From NCBI GenBank assembly GCA_964348665.1, contig CAYGDP010000008.1:118872-182871 (forward strand): a stretch of 64,000 nt of DNA, in the 5' to 3' direction. Below the pieces are notes generated by a model, which was not told the origin of the DNA, made no database searches, and saw nothing but the letters and a program-made list of their open reading frames with translations. Both the position numbers and the translations under genes were made by a program. Positions 43,314 to 51,259 of the stretch are shown piece after piece. Position 1 is the stretch's first letter. Each line of letters starts with the position of its first letter. This DNA comes from CAYGDP01 sp964348665. GTDB taxonomy: Bacteria; Verrucomicrobiota; Verrucomicrobiia; Palsa-1439; CAYGDP01.

Positions 43314-43363
43314 GGATATGCCACGACCGAATTGATGGGGTGAACGGCGGAACGGATTATACT

Positions 43364-43399
43364 TTCAAAGCCCAACGCTCAACTTCCAACGTTCAAACA
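43364..43399. repeat. Low-complexity filler element
   Basis: A stretch with CCCAACGCTCAACTTCCAACGTTC, built of short repeated units, lies in the otherwise non-coding 280-bp gap between the pectate lyase and luxE-like genes. It resembles the other filler at 7306-7400 and 46266-46310 in style but not exactly in sequence. The rest of the gap shows no recognisable gene. Confidence 0.45.
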
Positions 43400-43528
43400 T
43401 GTTGGTGCGACGGCTTAGCGCAATCATTTTTGTGTCCGCCCACCCCGATCATTGTGTCGGGGTTCGTCATTGCGAACGAGAGAGATGCCGTATAGAGTAG
43501 CGTCAGGTCGCTGTCGCGGAAAACCAGC

Positions 43529-44602
43529 GTGAGAAAAACCGCAAACATCCAGGAGAAGATCCTCGCCGTCATCCAGCGCGGCGCGCCGTTAACCGATACC
43601 CGGTTCAACGCGCTCGCTCTGGAGCTATTCGAGTGGCAACTCGCCCGCAACGCTCCGAATCGACGGTATTGTTGCGGTAAGAAAGTCCGCCATTGGCGCG
43701 AGATCCCATCGGTGCCAACGACGGCCTTCAAGGAAGCGTCGCTGACGACGATCTCGCCACGGAAACGGGTTGTGGAATTTCGGTCGAGCGGAACGACCCT
43801 TCACCTTGCGCAGGGCAGACTTCACCAAAATCAGAGCCGGCATTTTCACAGCGAAGAAACGCTGGTAGTGTACGAAGCGAGTGTGAGGGAGGGATTTAAA
43901 CATTTTTTAATCACAGGCAGGGACGCCTGTGCCACTTTATATTTTTTGACAGCCTCACCCAAGGAAACGCCTCACTCGTCGCTGGTGTGGATGATGGAGA
44001 CAATACGAAGAGAATGGGGCGGCGAGTTTTTTGTCCGTGATGGTCGTGTTGATTGTGCCCGGTTGTTGCGCCGTCTCACCTCTCCCTTCCCATCGTACTC
44101 TTCATCCTTCTATCTGCTCGGAACGGCGCTGGCTTTCGCGCAGTTTTTTGATTATTTGGAACGGAAGCGGTTGCGATTAAAATTGCCAGCTGGCTCATGG
44201 GCGATGGAGACGGGCGGGTTCAAGGGACAGCGCCGAGAGATTTCGCAGGCGGTTTTTTTCGAGCAGTTCGAGAACTATCTTGGATTGAATGAAAAACGAA
44301 TCATTAGTGAATACGGAATGTGTGAACTCTCTTCCCAGTTCTACACTTCTCGCATTTCCCTCCTCACTCCACGTTCTTTCTTCGGTCCTCCGTGGGCGCG
44401 TGCGCTCGTGATCGATCCGGAAACGGGACGCGAAGCGCGTGAGGGCAAACGCGGACTGATTCGTGTGATTGATTTGGCCAACGTCGGCAGTGTGTTGGCG
44501 GTGCAGACGGAGGATGTCGGAGTCAGGCGGGGCGATGAATTTGAGCTGCTCGGACGCGCGCCGATGGCGGAGGTGAGGGGATGTTCGTTGATGATTCGTT
44601 GA
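43529..44602 (+). CDS. LuxE-family acyl-protein synthetase
   Basis: This is a 357-residue protein of the acyl-protein synthetase (LuxE) group of adenylate-forming enzymes. Visible features are EFRSSGTTLHLAQGRLHQNQ (ATP/phosphate-binding Ser-Ser-Gly-Thr-Thr), AMETGGFKGQRREIS, ISEYGMCELSSQFYT and a C-terminal IRVIDLANVGSVLAVQTEDVG. The start is a GTG. Around residue 130 a palindromic repeat adds the residues ITGRDACAT in frame, at 43911-43935. In luminous bacteria LuxE activates fatty acids for LuxC, encoded next; here there is no luxAB, so it probably makes fatty aldehydes for another pathway. Confidence 0.85.
   Translation: MRKTANIQEKILAVIQRGAPLTDTRFNALALELFEWQLARNAPNRRYCCGKKVRHWREIPSVPTTAFKEASLTTISPRKRVVEFRSSGTTLHLAQGRLHQNQSRHFHSEETLVVYEASVREGFKHFLITGRDACATLYFLTASPKETPHSSLVWMMETIRREWGGEFFVRDGRVDCARLLRRLTSPFPSYSSSFYLLGTALAFAQFFDYLERKRLRLKLPAGSWAMETGGFKGQRREISQAVFFEQFENYLGLNEKRIISEYGMCELSSQFYTSRISLLTPRSFFGPPWARALVIDPETGREAREGKRGLIRVIDLANVGSVLAVQTEDVGVRRGDEFELLGRAPMAEVRGCSLMIR
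43911..43935. repeat. Palindromic repeat copy 1, inside luxE-like gene
   Basis: The sequence TCACAGGCAGGGACGCCTGTG plus CCAC has arms CACAGGC (43912-43918) and GCCTGTG (43925-43931) with a six-base loop AGGGAC. It lies inside an open reading frame and preserves the frame. A second copy, differing in the loop, is at 45690-45714. Confidence 0.75.
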
Positions 44603-44640
44603 ATCGTTAAATGGTTAAATCGTTTAATGGATAGATCGTT
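44600..44640. repeat. Short AT-rich tandem repeat spanning the luxC start
   Basis: The units AATCGTTAAATGG and AAATCGTTTAATGG follow each other, then ATAGATCGTTAC. The luxC ATG at 44627 lies inside the second unit, so the first residues (MDRSLHRA) seem to derive from the repeat, and no ribosome-binding site is visible. Confidence 0.45.
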
Positions 44641-45688
44641 ACATCGGGCAAATGAAATAGCGGAGAGAATCGCGGCTTGCGCGCGCGCATGGCTGCGTCC
44701 ACGGAATCCGTGGATGGTGCGCGCGAAACGGGAGATGAAATCGTTTTCGCCGGAGATGGTAGAGTTGGGATTGCGCGAATTGTTCGCGGAAATTTCGGCC
44801 AATGTTTACGAGTTGGCGGATGAGGAATGCCCTGAAACGCTACCCCGTAATAAGAGACAACCTATTGTCTTTCACATCCTTTCGGGCAATCTGCCAAACC
44901 CGGGCGTTGTGAGCATCGTCATTGGACTGCTGGCAGGCGCACGAAACATCGTGAAGCCGGCGGCGTACGATCCGATGCCACGGTTATTTGTAGAGTCGCT
45001 TGTGGAAACGATGAACGGGCGCGGATCCGTGCGGATCACAAACAATCGCGAGGCGTATCGTACCGCGGACATCGTCGTCGCCTACGGGACGAATGAAACG
45101 CTGTCGGTGATTCGGAAGACTCTGCGACCCGGGCAGAAATTACTCGGATTCGGCCATCGGGTCAGTATTGGAATTATCGCCGCGTCAAGGAACCCGAGAA
45201 TTGCAAGTCGCGATGCCGCTGTATCGGCATCCATGTGGGATCAACAAGGCTGCATGTCGCCCCAGGCGTTTTATGTGGCGGGATACGCGGAACGATTTGC
45301 AACCGCACTGGCGGAAGAAATGGAGAAATTCGACCGGCGTTGGCCGCGCGCGCCCGTGAGTTTTGAGGATGCCGCCGCGATTGCGAGGGCGCGAAGCGAG
45401 TGGTCGTTTCGCGGTACGGTATGGGCAAGCAAAGGGTCAACCCGTTGGACGGTCGTCTTGGATACGCGCGGGGAATGGTCGGCGACTCCGCTGAATCGGT
45501 TTGTTTTCGTGCGGCCGTTGAGTGCGCTGCGGAAAATTCCGCGCGAATTGGCTTTTTCTACGATTGGAATTCATGGCTGCCTGCGATTGCGAGTCGTTGC
45601 CGAACGGGTTTGTCCGCTGGGAACGATGCAAAAGCCATCCCTCCTCGAATCTGTCAGCAGACCCAAGGTATCCGATTTGATGCGATAA
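44627..45688 (+). CDS. LuxC-family acyl-CoA reductase
   Basis: This 353-residue protein of the LuxC group is related to aldehyde dehydrogenases. Markers are VFHILSGNLPNPGVVSIVIGLLAGA near residue 90, FGHRVSIGIIA, and the catalytic cysteine in SMWDQQGCMSPQAFYVAG. It would reduce acyl groups, delivered by the LuxE-like partner encoded just upstream, to fatty aldehydes. Its 24-base gap to the LuxE gene is filled by an AT-rich repeat and the start codon lies in it. Without luxAB, light emission is unlikely. It ends three bases before the second palindromic repeat. Confidence 0.87.
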   Translation: MDRSLHRANEIAERIAACARAWLRPRNPWMVRAKREMKSFSPEMVELGLRELFAEISANVYELADEECPETLPRNKRQPIVFHILSGNLPNPGVVSIVIGLLAGARNIVKPAAYDPMPRLFVESLVETMNGRGSVRITNNREAYRTADIVVAYGTNETLSVIRKTLRPGQKLLGFGHRVSIGIIAASRNPRIASRDAAVSASMWDQQGCMSPQAFYVAGYAERFATALAEEMEKFDRRWPRAPVSFEDAAAIARARSEWSFRGTVWASKGSTRWTVVLDTRGEWSATPLNRFVFVRPLSALRKIPRELAFSTIGIHGCLRLRVVAERVCPLGTMQKPSLLESVSRPKVSDLMR

Positions 45689-45689
45689 C

Positions 45690-45714
45690 TCACAGGCAGA
45701 GTCGCCTGTGCCAC
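45690..45714. repeat. Palindromic repeat copy 2, after luxC-like gene
   Basis: TCACAGGCAGAGTCGCCTGTG plus CCAC matches copy 1 at 43911-43935 except in the six-base loop (AGAGTC). The arms are CACAGGC (45691-45697) and GCCTGTG (45704-45710). It fills most of the 40-base gap between the convergent luxC and RRM genes and may act as a terminator there. Confidence 0.75.
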
Positions 45715-45728
45715 CAGATCATTTTTCG

Positions 45729-46091
45729 TTAGCGCCGATCACGCCAGCCACCGCCACCGCCACCGCCACTGCCGCGACCACCACCGCCACCATGCCGACC
45801 GCCGCCACCGCCGCCACCACCGAATTCGCGGGGCGGACGATCTTCGCGGGGTCGCGCTTCATTGACGACCAGCTTGCGTCCATTGAAGTCCTGATTGTGC
45901 AACGTCTTGATCGCTGCATCCGCGCCGGCTTGATCCGCCATTTCTACGAAGGCGAATCCGCGCGACCGTCCGGTCTGCCGATCTTGAATCAAATGCACAT
46001 TGGCCACCGCTCCCGCTTTGCCGAAGAAATCCTGGATGTCATTCTCCGTCGCGTCGAACGGCAGGTTACCGATATACAATCTCGTACCCAT
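45729..46091 (-). CDS. Glycine-rich RRM RNA-binding protein
   Basis: This 120-residue protein has one RNA recognition motif with RNP2 (LYIGNL) at residues 5-10 and RNP1 (RGFAFVEM) near 43-50, then a glycine-rich tail with Arg and His (GGGGRHGGGG..., WRDRR). It is a typical small bacterial RRM protein similar to cyanobacterial Rbp, often linked with cold or stress responses. A promoter-like pair lies 70-100 bases upstream. The gene is convergent with the LuxC-like gene. Confidence 0.94.
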   Translation of the reverse strand: MGTRLYIGNLPFDATENDIQDFFGKAGAVANVHLIQDRQTGRSRGFAFVEMADQAGADAAIKTLHNQDFNGRKLVVNEARPREDRPPREFGGGGGGGGRHGGGGGRGSGGGGGGGWRDRR

Positions 46092-46159
46092 CTGTTTTTT
46101 CTCTTTATCTTTCTGGTGATTGCCGAATCACATTGACTCTGACCAATTCAACCGAGCGC

Positions 46160-46188
46160 ACGCTACGCGCACGCGCCGCGCTCGTCAA
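46160..46188 (-). promoter_or_regulatory. Putative promoter for the RRM gene
   Basis: On the minus strand, TTGACG (46188-46183) and TAGCGT (46165-46160) are exactly 17 bases apart, leaving a leader of roughly 60-70 bases before the ATG at 46091, which is compatible with a cold-shock-type leader. Found by eye. Confidence 0.4.
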
Positions 46189-46316
46189 GCAGGATTTTTT
46201 TGCGCCATGTAAACGAATCCCCAGAACCAAACCTCAAGCGCCACACGTCAAAACAGGATATTCAGGTCCGGAGATTGGAGATTCTTTGGGAATTGGTGTT
46301 TTGGAACTTTCCGCAG

Positions 46317-46538
46317 TTACGCGGCGGAACGGCGTGCCTTGCGCCACGCCGAGCGATGCCGAATCGTCCAATCCAGCAGCGCCGTCTCCCAGCCGATATC
46401 GCGCCCCACCTTCTCGCTCTCGATCCACTTGTGCCGCAGGATTTCCTCGCGCTCGGCGAGAAACTCGCGGTAGAGGCTTGAATTCCGCAGAACTGCCTCA
46501 GCACCAGTATCTTTTGTAAGCGAAGCAGTCATAGACAT
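46317..46538 (-). CDS. Small conserved-looking protein of unknown function
   Basis: This open frame of 73 residues (from ATG 46538) has a charged, helical sequence: LYREFLAEREEILRHKWIESEKVGRDIGWETALLDWTIRHRSAWRKARR. The many Trp, Arg and His residues and regular spacing suggest a real helical protein; similar short proteins may exist in related bacteria but no family name can be given. It follows mrp by about 55 bases on the same strand. Confidence 0.6.
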   Translation of the reverse strand: MSMTASLTKDTGAEAVLRNSSLYREFLAEREEILRHKWIESEKVGRDIGWETALLDWTIRHRSAWRKARRSAA

Positions 46539-46593
46539 TGGCAGCGACCTATAGCAAATCGCCAATAGATTGCAAGAGGAAAGCTATACACAG

Positions 46594-47637
46594 TTATCCC
46601 AACTGCTCCTTCACTCTTCTCGCTATCTCCAAGAAAATCTTTGCAGGAGCGCTGTCGGGCGCGGCGACGACCAGCGGAAGACCTTTATCGCCGGCGATGC
46701 GGATTTCGGGCAGGAGCGGCACTTCGCCAAGGAACGGAATGCCGAGGCGATCCGCTTCGCGGTGGCCGCCGCCGTGTGAAAAGATTTCGGTCGTTTTGTG
46801 ACAATGGGGACATTCAAACGAGGTCATATTTTCGATGATGCCAAGGATCGGCACATTGACTTTCTCGAACATTTTGATCCCGCGTTTGACGATGCCGAGC
46901 GCGACGTCCTGCGGTGTGGTGACAATCACGACGCCGTCCAGTTCGATGGTTTGCACCAGCGAGAGCGGCGCATCGCCCGTGCCGGGCGGCAAATCCACGA
47001 CAAGCTCATCCAATTCACCCCAGCGAACGTTGTGTGCGAAGTCACGGATGGCTTTCATCAACATGGGGCCGCGCCAGATGAGAGGGTCATCCTCGCCGAC
47101 CAGCATGGCCATCGAGATGAGCTTGATGCCGAATTGTTCGACGGGAACGATGTGTTCCTGCTCGTCCATCGTTGGGCGGTCGGTGATGCCAAGCATTTTC
47201 ACCACGCTCGGGCCATAGATGTCGCAGTCCATCAACCCGACGTTACCGCCCAACTTTTGCAATGCGCAGGCGAGATTGGTAGCGATGGTGCTTTTACCGA
47301 CACCGCCTTTGCAACTCGCAACGGCGACGGATTTTTTGATTCCCGCCACGCGCATCGCGGTCGGCACGCCCGCGCCGGTTGGAGCGGACGGGGGCGGCAT
47401 CAGACGCATATTTACAACGGCGCGATTTACCCCGCTCAACTTTCCCAAAACAGTTTCCGCGTCGGATTTGATCTGATCGGCAACGGCCGGATCGCGGGTC
47501 TGCACGGCGATGGCGACGCCGACGCTGCCGTTTTCGATGACGACTTCTTTGACGAGGCCGAAGCTGACGATGTCGCGGCTGAACCCTGGAAATTTGACTT
47601 GTTTCAGCGCGTCGCGGATTTGTTGTTCGGTAGGCAT
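46594..47637 (-). CDS. Mrp/NBP35-type iron-sulfur carrier ATPase
   Basis: This 347-residue protein of the Mrp/ApbC P-loop family has an N-terminal DUF59-like domain (LKQVKFPGFSRDIVSFGLVKEVVI), the deviant Walker A motif CKGGVGKST near residue 110, VGLMDCDIYGPSVVKMLG, LVDLPPGTGDAPLS and a CPHC pair (FECPHCHKTTEIF) that binds the bridging Fe-S cluster. It carries Fe-S clusters to target proteins in the cytoplasm. Just upstream is a NifS-like gene, which points to an Fe-S assembly context. Confidence 0.95.
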   Translation of the reverse strand: MPTEQQIRDALKQVKFPGFSRDIVSFGLVKEVVIENGSVGVAIAVQTRDPAVADQIKSDAETVLGKLSGVNRAVVNMRLMPPPSAPTGAGVPTAMRVAGIKKSVAVASCKGGVGKSTIATNLACALQKLGGNVGLMDCDIYGPSVVKMLGITDRPTMDEQEHIVPVEQFGIKLISMAMLVGEDDPLIWRGPMLMKAIRDFAHNVRWGELDELVVDLPPGTGDAPLSLVQTIELDGVVIVTTPQDVALGIVKRGIKMFEKVNVPILGIIENMTSFECPHCHKTTEIFSHGGGHREADRLGIPFLGEVPLLPEIRIAGDKGLPLVVAAPDSAPAKIFLEIARRVKEQLG

Positions 47638-47683
47638 AGAGATTAGGGCTTTAAAAACGCAAAAACCGTTATAGCGTCAAAAC

Positions 47684-48880
47684 TTATACAGCTTTTGCGG
47701 TGATTTCGCCACGTTGGAATTCCGCCCACGTGGCCGACATGCCGCGCAAGCGCTCCACGACCTTCGGGAAAACATCCAGCGCGGTTTCAATCTCGGCGTC
47801 GGTATTGTCTTTGCCGAGACTGAAGAGCACCGAGCCTTGTGCGAGGTCGGCTGGGCAACCGATCGCGGTAAGCACGTGCGAGAGCTTCTGCGCTTTCGAG
47901 ACGCACGCGGAACCGCTGGCCACGCAAATGCCTTTTATGTCAAGCGACAACACCATCGCTTCGCCTTCTATAAATTCAACGCTGACGTTCAATAAATGGG
48001 GTGCGGACGTCCCCGGCTGTTCATTGAGTCTCACATGATCTATTTGGTTGACAATTCCGTCGGCTAATTTTTTCCGCAACCTCGCCACGGTTTTGGAGCG
48101 CGACGACAACTCGCGTGCGGCAATTTCGGCGGCGACGCCCGCGCCGACGATGGCCGCCACGTCCTCTGTGCCCGACCGCTGGCCGCGTTCCTGGAATCCG
48201 CCATGTAGGAGTGGCGCTAGTTTTACGTTGCGGTTGCGCCAGAGGACGCCGACGCCTTTGGGTCCGTAAAACCGGTGCGGCGCGATGGAGAGGAGGTTCA
48301 CTCCGAATTCGCGCACATCAATCGGCACCCAGCCGGCGCTGGCGACGGCATCGGTATGGAACGCGATGCCATGTTCGGCGGCGATGCGCCCGATTTCAGC
48401 GAGGAGTTGAATTGTACCAATCTCGTGATTGACGTGATGGATGGAAATTATAATCGTTTTGTCGGTGATCGCGCGGCGGACGTCGTCGGGCGAGACGAGA
48501 CCGTGGGAATCCACGGGAAGTTTCGTCACACAGAACCCTTGCGTCGCCAGCCATTCGGCGGCCTGAAGAACTGCAAAATGTTCCGTGGCGCTGATAATCA
48601 TATGGTTGCCGCGCCGTTGGTTACCCCACGCGACACCTTTGAGCGCCCAGTTGCAGGACTCGGTGCCGCTCGCCGTAAAAAAAATTTCATCGGGCTCATC
48701 GGCGCCGAGGAGCGCAGCGACTTGGATCCGAGCGCGATCCAACGCCTCACGCGCTTCGAGGCCGAGCTGATGCAGGCTGCTGGCGTTGCCAAATTTCTCG
48801 CCGAGCCACGGCTGCATCGCCTCCAGCGCTTCCGGCAGCAGCGGCGTGGTGGATTGATGATCGAGGAAAATGGTCGGCAT
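47684..48880 (-). CDS. NifS/IscS-like cysteine desulfurase homologue lacking the PLP lysine
   Basis: This 398-residue class V aminotransferase-fold protein resembles IscS/NifS, which supply sulfur from cysteine. It keeps the PLP-stacking histidine (SATEHFAVLQ, His101), the PLP Asp (HTDAVASAG, Asp177) and the active-site cysteine loop (ASGSACVSKAQ, Cys326). However, the lysine that forms the Schiff base in the SxHK motif is Arg203 here (SIAPHRFYGPKG, codon CGG at 48272-48274). The glutamine three residues after Asp177 is Ala180, and VNNEIG is VNHEIG. It may be inactive, altered in mechanism, or a distinct subfamily. It lies upstream of mrp. Confidence 0.85.
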   Translation of the reverse strand: MPTIFLDHQSTTPLLPEALEAMQPWLGEKFGNASSLHQLGLEAREALDRARIQVAALLGADEPDEIFFTASGTESCNWALKGVAWGNQRRGNHMIISATEHFAVLQAAEWLATQGFCVTKLPVDSHGLVSPDDVRRAITDKTIIISIHHVNHEIGTIQLLAEIGRIAAEHGIAFHTDAVASAGWVPIDVREFGVNLLSIAPHRFYGPKGVGVLWRNRNVKLAPLLHGGFQERGQRSGTEDVAAIVGAGVAAEIAARELSSRSKTVARLRKKLADGIVNQIDHVRLNEQPGTSAPHLLNVSVEFIEGEAMVLSLDIKGICVASGSACVSKAQKLSHVLTAIGCPADLAQGSVLFSLGKDNTDAEIETALDVFPKVVERLRGMSATWAEFQRGEITAKAV

Positions 48881-48998
48881 CCTTGCGAGAAAGCCTACCC
48901 GTGTTGATACCCATCGTCAATCGGTATCAATCGTCGAGAGTGGAACCCGAATATTTTTTACTCACGCTTTTAGAGACTTTCCATTATCTTGGCGGCCG

Positions 48999-49616
48999 AT
49001 GACAACACGCCCATGGTTTCCAACGCTGATTCATTGCGCGCCGCTGCTACGGACGGGCTTGGCGGCTTTCAACGTCGAATTATTGAAGGAATGTCATCAG
49101 ATTCGCGCCAACGATCGGGCGGGACGCGAATGGTCGAAAAGAAATTACGCGGGCGGCTACACGTCGTACGCATCACTCTCGCATCTCCACAAATTCTCGT
49201 CCACCTTCATGGAATTGGAACGAAAGATCAGTCGCCATGTCATCGCTTTTGCGCGCGCGTTGGACTGGGACTTGGACGGACGCCGCTTGGAGATGACCGA
49301 TTGCTGGATCAATATCATGCCGCGACAAACCGGCCACAGCCTTCATCTGCATCCCCTCTCGTCGGTCAGCGGCACCTACTACGTTCGCACGCCCCGGGGA
49401 AGTTCCGGCCTGAAATTCGAAGACCCGCGCATGAGCAAATTCATGGCCTCGCCGCCTCGGAAACCGGATTGCCGACAGGAAAACCGTCACCACATCACGT
49501 ACCCGGCCGAAACTGGAAACGTGATCCTCTTTGAAAGCTGGTTGCGGCACGAAGTCGTTCCTAACCCGGCCAACACGGAACGGATCAGCATCAGCTTCAA
49601 CTACAACTGGTTTTGA
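48999..49616 (+). CDS. 2OG-Fe(II) oxygenase, TIGR02466-like
   Basis: This 205-residue protein resembles the small putative 2-oxoglutarate/Fe(II)-dependent oxygenases known from marine bacteria and phages (TIGR02466). It starts with WFPTLIHCAPL, has GHSLHLHPLSSVSGTYYV (candidate metal His residues) near residue 115, NVILFESWLRHEV (third His) and NTERISISFNYNWF (Arg for 2-oxoglutarate). The ATG at 48999 is chosen because the frame to 48870 lacks similarity. Its end overlaps the convergent hisS by 20 bases. Substrate unknown. Confidence 0.82.
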   Translation: MTTRPWFPTLIHCAPLLRTGLAAFNVELLKECHQIRANDRAGREWSKRNYAGGYTSYASLSHLHKFSSTFMELERKISRHVIAFARALDWDLDGRRLEMTDCWINIMPRQTGHSLHLHPLSSVSGTYYVRTPRGSSGLKFEDPRMSKFMASPPRKPDCRQENRHHITYPAETGNVILFESWLRHEVVPNPANTERISISFNYNWF

Positions 49617-50853
49617 TTTTCGCAGCCAGCAGTTCTGCCTTTACACGCTCCTGCGCGCCGGTCGCGAGATTTTTGAGTGTCACCTCGCCGGATTCCCATT
49701 CTTCGGTGCCAACAACCACAGCGAATCTCGCCCCGGACGCGGACGCCAGCTCGAACTGTTTGCCTACCTTGGCCGCGGCGAGTGGGTAATCAGTTGCCAA
49801 CCCCAGCGCGCGCAGGGCGCGAATCAGGTCCATCGCCGCGCCGCGCAGAATTTCGTCCGTGATCACCACGTAGCAATCCAACCGCGCCTCTGTCTTGGGC
49901 AACAGTCCGCGATCATTCAGCAATTTCGTCAGCACCACGTCGCCCATGCCAAAACCTGCGGCGGGTAAATCCACGCCAGTGACATTTTGGATCAAGCGAT
50001 CATAACGTCCGCCGCCTGCGATGGCCCGCAACTCGCCTTTGCGATCGTGGATTTCCCATACCACGCCCGTATAGTATGCCAATCCGCGAACGATCCGAAA
50101 ATCGGGCACACAAAATCTATTACCCAAATCACCAAGAGCATTCATGACGCTTTGGATGGTCGCCATTCCTTCTTGCAATGAGGACGGTTTCTGCTCGCTT
50201 GCGAATGCAAATGCCTCATCCGCTTGATTCGAGGTAAGACCGATGACAGCCAGCTTGACCCGCGTTTTTTCCGGGGTCTCTCGCTCCAACTTGTCAATCG
50301 CCTGGAAAGCGTCAAATAATTTGTCAGACACGACGCCGCGTTTCAGAAAAAACTGTTCCCATGCCTGGCGATCTGAAATCCGAACAATAAAATCCGATTC
50401 GGTCAACCCCAATGCACGCAAGGAATCAATCGCCAACGCGATCAGCTCGGCATCCGCGCCCGGATTGTTTTCCCCAATGATATCGGCGTTGAACTGAAAG
50501 TGCTCGCGCAGCCGTCCGCGTTGCTGTCGCTCGTAGCGGAAGAGCTGGGGGATGGCAAACCATTTGATCGGTTTCTTGAAATCGCGATGCCGCGTGCCGA
50601 TCATTCGCGCCAGCGTCGGCGTCATTTCGGGTCGCAGGGCGATGGCACGGTCACCTTTGTCGGTAAAGTTGTAGAGCTGACCGACGATTTCCTCACCGCT
50701 TTTCTTGGTGTAGAGATCGAGTGATTCCAGCGGCGGTCCGTCGTATTCGCGAAAGCCGTACCTCCGAGCCGTCTCGCGCCATTGGTCGAAGATGTGGCGG
50801 CGGACGGCGAAGTCGTCGGGATAAAAATCGCGAAAACCGGGCAGCGGTTGCAT
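49597..50853 (-). CDS. hisS: Histidyl-tRNA synthetase
   Basis: This 418-residue class II aminoacyl-tRNA synthetase attaches histidine to tRNA-His. Motif features are visible: LPGFRDFYPDDFAVR near the start, RPEMTPTLARM (motif 2 region precursors), KWFAIPQLFRYERQQRGRLREHFQFNADIIG (motif 2), and LAYYTGVVWEIHDRKGELRAIAGGGRYDRL (HisS-specific). A C-terminal anticodon-binding domain completes it. The start at 50853 (MQPLPGFRDF) is preferred to 50889. It follows the HU gene. Confidence 0.96.
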   Translation of the reverse strand: MQPLPGFRDFYPDDFAVRRHIFDQWRETARRYGFREYDGPPLESLDLYTKKSGEEIVGQLYNFTDKGDRAIALRPEMTPTLARMIGTRHRDFKKPIKWFAIPQLFRYERQQRGRLREHFQFNADIIGENNPGADAELIALAIDSLRALGLTESDFIVRISDRQAWEQFFLKRGVVSDKLFDAFQAIDKLERETPEKTRVKLAVIGLTSNQADEAFAFASEQKPSSLQEGMATIQSVMNALGDLGNRFCVPDFRIVRGLAYYTGVVWEIHDRKGELRAIAGGGRYDRLIQNVTGVDLPAAGFGMGDVVLTKLLNDRGLLPKTEARLDCYVVITDEILRGAAMDLIRALRALGLATDYPLAAAKVGKQFELASASGARFAVVVGTEEWESGEVTLKNLATGAQERVKAELLAAKIKTSCS

Positions 50854-50906
50854 GGCCACAGATGTATCGGAAAACCGCCGCGACGACAAGCACGCAGGCG
50901 AACCCG

Positions 50907-51200
50907 TTAGACGAGTTTGCTGACGCGGTGCTTCAGTTCCTTGCCCATCTTAAATTTGACGACGGCGCGCTTGGGGATGCGGATGGGTTTCCGGGCGGGG
51001 CTGTTGAGGTCGCGGCCAAGACGTGGCTTGCGCACTTTCACTTCGAAGACACCGAACTGGCGCAGTTCGACGTTACGGCCGTGCGACAGCTCGTCGGCGA
51101 TGTAATCCAGGGTGCGTTGGACAACCGACTGCACTTCATTTTGGATCAGGCCGGTTTCGTTGCTGATGCGCGTTACAATTTCGCGTTTGGTCAGGGACAT
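50907..51200 (-). CDS. HU/IHF-family DNA-binding protein
   Basis: This 97-residue nucleoid protein has the HU/IHF pattern: SLTKREIVTRISNETGLIQNEVQSVVQRTLDYIADELSHG, then VELRQFGVFEVKVRKPRLGRDLNSPARKPIRIPKRAVVKFKMGKELKHRV. It bends DNA and organises the chromosome. The ATG at 51200 is preceded by AGAGGAAT and by a promoter-like pair about 60-90 bases upstream. hisS follows 53 bases later. Confidence 0.94.
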   Translation of the reverse strand: MSLTKREIVTRISNETGLIQNEVQSVVQRTLDYIADELSHGRNVELRQFGVFEVKVRKPRLGRDLNSPARKPIRIPKRAVVKFKMGKELKHRVSKLV

Positions 51201-51259
51201 AATTATTCCTCTTTCGCTTTCGTCTGGCAATGACTAGGCGTTCGTGCGTTGAGGCGTGT

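Noticed and set aside
43529..45688. Bioluminescence operon
   Set aside because: luxA and luxB are absent, and LuxE/LuxC homologues are common in non-luminous bacteria.
45729..45840. GC-rich CCGCCACCGCCACC tract as a tandem repeat or CRISPR-like array
   Set aside because: It encodes the glycine-rich tail of the RRM protein; no spacers are present.
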